A stretch of 64,000 bases of DNA, taken from contig JAKNDB010000107.1 of NCBI GenBank assembly GCA_024305405.1, positions 4,634,501-4,698,500 of the forward strand, read 5' to 3'. The DNA comes from Dirofilaria immitis. Taxonomy: Eukaryota; Nematoda; Chromadorea; Rhabditida; Onchocercidae. Positions 60,301 to 64,000 of this stretch are shown one piece after another (within the stretch, counting starts at the first letter, position 1; each line of letters starts with the position of its first letter). The notes beneath the pieces are model-generated. The model was given only the letters and a program-made list of their open reading frames with translations. It had not been told where the DNA came from and searched no databases. The position numbers and the translations under genes were made by a program.

Positions 60301-62032
60301 GATTTAAAAATTAATTTAAGGATGCATATATTTACCGAATCCCACTTAATATTCCAGACATCGCTGCGTTCGAGATACAACGATATTGTGCTGTTGTCGC
60401 GTAATTCGAATAATTTTAATCCTTTATCAGTGAGTGCAGCTAATCGTGTTCCATTACAATTTATTTCTAGTTTTTCAACACAACAATTCAAATTAAAAGT
60501 TGTTTGTAGTGTCACTTCTGGTAATGAATAATAATTAGCCGTTCCAGAATTTCGACACTGCAATTATTTTTTCGTCACTTTCTTTCCTCATTTTTAAATT
60601 TTAATTTTATCACTATGTTATCACTAAGCATTATGTTATCACCTTAATTTATGTCAAATGCATCATATTTATTATTAAATGTAATTTTCATTAATTGCAT
60701 TATTTTTATGCATAGAAATTCAGTATATTCATTGAAAAATGGTAAAGAATATAAAGATGAGAATTTGTATATATCAAGTTAATTTATTGGACATTTCTAA
60801 AAAATATGATTAAGGAGAAATTTCATTTTAAAAACTTACGACGAGAATGAATTGTTTCGAAATTCCTATTGCACATATTTCATCTTGCTGACGCTGAAAT
60901 GACTTCCTAATCATATGAAGTGATTTTTACAGACAAAGAATCATATGCAAATACGTTAACTCATATTCTAACGCATGTCTATATTTATCTCCTTACTCAT
61001 GTTTTTTTTTTTTTTTTTTTTATATTCACATCTTTTTCTAATTATTATATAATAAAAGATAAAATATGCTGCTTTATTAATTGTTTTATTATTTAATTCA
61101 AAAGTTTCAATACCTGCGATCGTCGGATATTAGATGAAGCAGTAACAATTTCATCATTTTTGTCAACATAGTACAACCTAAAATTTTTATTAATATTTTA
61201 AAATGTATTGAGAAAAATATGAATGGATGTTAATTGAGAACCGTCATCACTAGATCTTATTGCAATAAAATATCAAAAGTCAAATTTTGTTTTAACCAAA
61301 AAAGAAATGGGAATTAAAAACTTATTGTTCATCAGCTGTACTTGAACTAGCAGTGCTTAAATTAAAATCTCGATTGATAACGCATGGAATATTATATTGC
61401 CAAATAGTAAATGATAAATTATTTGCGATAACGACTACGGAATCGTTCATCACTACATATCTTGGCTCCAAATTGATATATTTAGAATCAACTGTTGTCC
61501 CGATACCATTACAAATTTGCATGAGATACTGGAAAATAAACATTACTTTCATCCAATCAACCATTTAAAAGTTGTTTATTTAAGTACTTAATTGCTTAAT
61601 TTACCTTCACTCACTTTGCATAAGATAATGACAAGTAAATTACTTTCATTTTGGCAACCAAGCTGACTGATTAAAAAATTGTTGACTTAAAGCTTAATTA
61701 CTTATTTTAGTTACTTAATTAATCTCTTCTTCCCTTTATGTCTTATGAAAATTTAAATGTAAAATATTTAACAATTTCATATCGAACTTATCCTATTGCT
61801 TTTCAGTAAAGTAAATAACTAGTGATAGCAATAATGCGTAAGAAACTTGTCCAATTTGATTCTCAACACGTGATATCAAAACGCAATGTTCATCGGAAGC
61901 GGCTATTGCAACGATTGGTTTTACGTATTGCAAATAAGCTTCTTCAAGTTTTGTTTGAAAGAATACCACGCAATGCTCTTTACTTTCCGTTCTTTCATAT
62001 GCATAAATTACCGTCTGACCACAATAAGCCCA
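54385..62032 (-). CDS. ifta-1: IFT121/WDR35, intraflagellar transport complex A subunit (5' part missing)
   Basis: IFT-A subunit acting in retrograde transport and membrane protein entry in cilia; in nematodes, in sensory neuron cilia. Exons (minus): 62032-61847, 61528-61322, 61177-61114, 60893-60840, 60557-60336, 59897-59700, 59552-59346, 59195-58963, 58700-58568, 58206-58144, 57609-57477, 56992-56910, 56340 to about 56200, 55743-55608, 55144-55058, 54850-54722 and 54619-54385. Landmarks: [109 protein letters not shown], and a C-terminal zinc-type domain ([29 protein letters not shown]). The first propeller exons are not in the window. One base is missing at T6 56291-56296 and T5 54745-54749. 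Unsolved: the junction after 61322, where TAA falls at the exon end, and a linker exon near 55920-56020. Confidence 0.94.
61002..61021. repeat. 20-base T run in an IFT121 intron
   Basis: An uninterrupted run of T (A on the coding strand). Given the many one-base losses at shorter runs in this window, its true length is uncertain. Confidence 0.9.
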
Positions 62033-62084
62033 CTAAAAATAAACATATATTCAAAGAATAATCCAAAATTACTTCTTGAATATA

Positions 62085-64000
62085 TGTTATAAAAGAATGT
62101 TACAGTATATGATAATTTAGTTCATTCTTTACGGATAACATTTTGAAGAGATCAATGAATATTCTTTGAAGAAATAATAAAGTCGTCGGCGAAAGCCGAA
62201 ACATGTAAATAGTTGTATATAGACAAAAATGTTAGAAAAGGCATTAATGTAAATAGCATTTCAAATCATGAGATCAGTAAGCTAATGAGAAATGATATAA
62301 AAATGTTCTCAATCTAAACAAACGATTACTTACGGTCAACAGAATGAGATCATCTGTCTAAGGCGATAAGCGAAGGAGCAGGGAGCAGTTGTGGTTTAAC
62401 TGCTGAAGTTTGAAGAATAAATCGATTATAACTCGACGCTCAGATAGAAGCAACAGTTTCGAAGACGATTTCGCGGCAGCGGAGCTACAATTCGAGGATA
62501 CGAGAAGCAGCGATGGTTTTGCGAAAGAAGAACGACAAATCCAAAGAAAAAATACGACCTATCAGTAAGCATTACGATATTATTCATATTTTTGAATTTT
62601 TATATGTTCGTGCTTGGTATTCTTTTGTATTGCTCATTTAATTCAACCTTAGTATAGGCATGATATTGTTTTTATAATATCGTGTAAGCCCAACATAGAA
62701 GAAAATTTTCTCCTTGTGTTCGGAAGAAATTAAATTATCGAAAATACCTTCCCTCCGTTTAAAATTCCCAACATTGTAGTGTCACGAGCTGGGTTGTCTG
62801 CCATTATAATCAAAGCGCACAACCGGCAATGAGGAAATTCTGGATGAAGCTAGAGATATCTAACCGGAGCAAATACACCAACAATTGTCACAAGAAAAAA
62901 TATGTCAGCAATATGTTATCAAAAGAAAATTATCGACGAAAGAACTAGTCGCCTCAAGCTTATATTCAGACTCTGAAATCAACTAAAAATATGGTTAGAG
63001 TATATCAAGAGTCTGTCGACTCCGTCATGAAGAAACGAAGATGAGGAGAAATTTGCACAGTTAACCGACGGAGACAAAGGTATTTTTAATTTAATAAGTG
63101 ATGGTAAAGAAGCTAAAATAGCTCTTTCTATGTATAAGAATGATATCGAGTTGGCGCTTCAGCGGATAAGCCAAAGCGGAGAACTAACAGGCCAACAAGA
63201 ATCATCCAAATTAGCTTTTCGTACAACAGTAAATTTACCTCAATTAGCGAAATATAATGGTGATCCGAGGTTAAGGAGAAAATTCTGGAGCAGTTTTGAT
63301 GCTACAGTACATCTCCAAAGAATACCAGATATTCAAAAGTTCAATTATCTAATGTCGTGTTTAAAATGTGATGCCTTACAAGTGTAAGGAATATTGCTCC
63401 GCAGAACTACGACATTATACAGAAAGTTTTGATACAAAAATTTGGAAACTCAATTACTATTAAGAATCGCTTATAGCGAATTATATTCTATCAAAAAAAT
63501 AAAAGAGAATGGAAACTGACTGTCGAAGAAATCGAAAGGGACTTTGACAGTTAGAGGCGATAGGAGAAATTTAGAATAGACAAGCTTCGAGATTTTTACT
63601 GAAAGCAGATTGCCTGTTTAGATACTGAATAAAGTGTATAAACAAAAGGAAGAACAAAAGCAATAGTCGATTAATAAACTCCGACAGTTCATAGGAAAAC
63701 TAGTCACAAGAAATGAAGAAGTGACTAGCATTTGAACTTTCATCAACAAGAAGGAAAGAAATCCATAATCCAAGTCAGACATAAATCGGCGATTCCGAGA
63801 GGTAAAAGGAAAAGAAATCTCGGGTTTAGTTGCAGCAAAACCGCAGAGAAAAAGAACAACAAAATTCAGGAAGAAATCGAAAAAGTTATATTGTCCGCGA
63901 ATGGAACAAGAGAAGCACTGGCAAAATGTTGCAAAGTAAAAGCTATCTTCAAGGACGCAACAATGAATATTAGTGAGTTTCATTCCAATGATCAAAACTT
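62085..64000 (+). mobile_element. BEL/Pao LTR retrotransposon, 5' LTR and broken gag, cut by window end
   Basis: A probable 5' LTR runs from about 62085 (TGTTAT) to about 62773 (CCCAACA). Next comes TTGTAGTGTCACGAGCTGGG, which is in the primer-binding-site position. Gag is readable from about 63030: EEKFAQLTDGDKG, IALSMYKNDIELALQRIS, NLPQLAKYNGDPRLRRKFW, SSFDATVHLQRIPDIQKFNY, LMSCLKCDALQ, then after a shift at 63387 NYDIIQKVLIQKFG and QLEAIGE with stops. These are typical of Pao gag. It is less decayed than the remnant at 5.1-7.9 kb. It lies antisense to IFT121, about 50 bases upstream of its first visible exon. The 3' LTR and pol are outside the window, so the LTR limits are inferred from TG...CA ends only. 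Confidence 0.8.
62176..62199 (+). terminator. poly(A) signal and GNRA hairpin in the LTR
   Basis: AATAAA at 62176-62181 is followed by TCGGC-GAAA-GCCGA (62186-62199), a five-pair stem with a GNRA-type loop. The position inside the presumed LTR suggests the R region or the element's 3' end signal. This is an inference from motif order. Confidence 0.4.

Noticed and set aside
1..64000. tRNA or rRNA genes
   Set aside because: I looked for the conserved T-loop text and for GC-rich clover-leaf stretches and saw none that held up; a tRNA scan would be decisive.

Overview
The window is AT-rich eukaryotic DNA with short split exons, GT-AG introns, candidate trans-splice acceptors just before some start codons, and gene content that points to a parasitic nematode, most likely of the filarial/spirurid group. 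That placement is inferred from a KQT-type potassium channel, tandem secreted serpins, a septin, the ciliary gene IFT121/WDR35 and BEL/Pao retroelements. No database search was possible.

Layout. 0.6-3.3 kb (+): the last six exons of a KCNQ/KQT potassium channel. 3.4-19.2 kb: a serpin locus. Two divergent serpin genes lie on the minus strand (serpin A 9.3-11.5 kb, serpin B 16.6-18.6 kb). Around them is a nearly identical segmental duplication whose left arm occurs at 3.5-4.9 and 13.0-14.5 kb and whose right arm occurs at 4.9-5.1 and 19.0-19.2 kb. In the first copy the arms touch; in the second they are separated by 4.6 kb that holds serpin B. A decayed BEL/Pao element fills 5.1-7.9 kb. 20.4-45.9 kb (+): a large septin gene of the SEPT6 type. 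Its GTPase exons (39.0-45.9 kb) join in phase to upstream exons (29.6-38.7 kb) that encode a long, proline/serine-rich N-terminal extension, with two candidate alternative first exons at 20.4 and 22.4 kb. 46.9-47.8 kb (+): a possible very small secreted peptide. 48.4-51.6 kb (-): an unrecognised protein made of a 28-residue repeat array, a cysteine-rich block and a hexapeptide repeat array. 54.4-62.0 kb (-): IFT121/WDR35 from the middle of its propeller region to its zinc-binding C-terminus. 62.1-64.0 kb (+): the 5' LTR and broken gag of a BEL/Pao element lying antisense immediately upstream of that gene's first visible exon.

A window-wide pattern affects every gene model after KCNQ: conserved exons lose their frame by exactly one base at runs of A or T (at least fifteen sites), although splice phases fit again if one base is added. 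This looks like homopolymer under-calling in the assembly rather than independent gene decay, and gene predictions made directly on this sequence will be split. The genes have unrelated cell functions (membrane excitability, protease control, cytoskeleton, cilia); I see no operon-like arrangement. The least explained item is the repeat/cysteine-rich gene at 48.4-51.6 kb.
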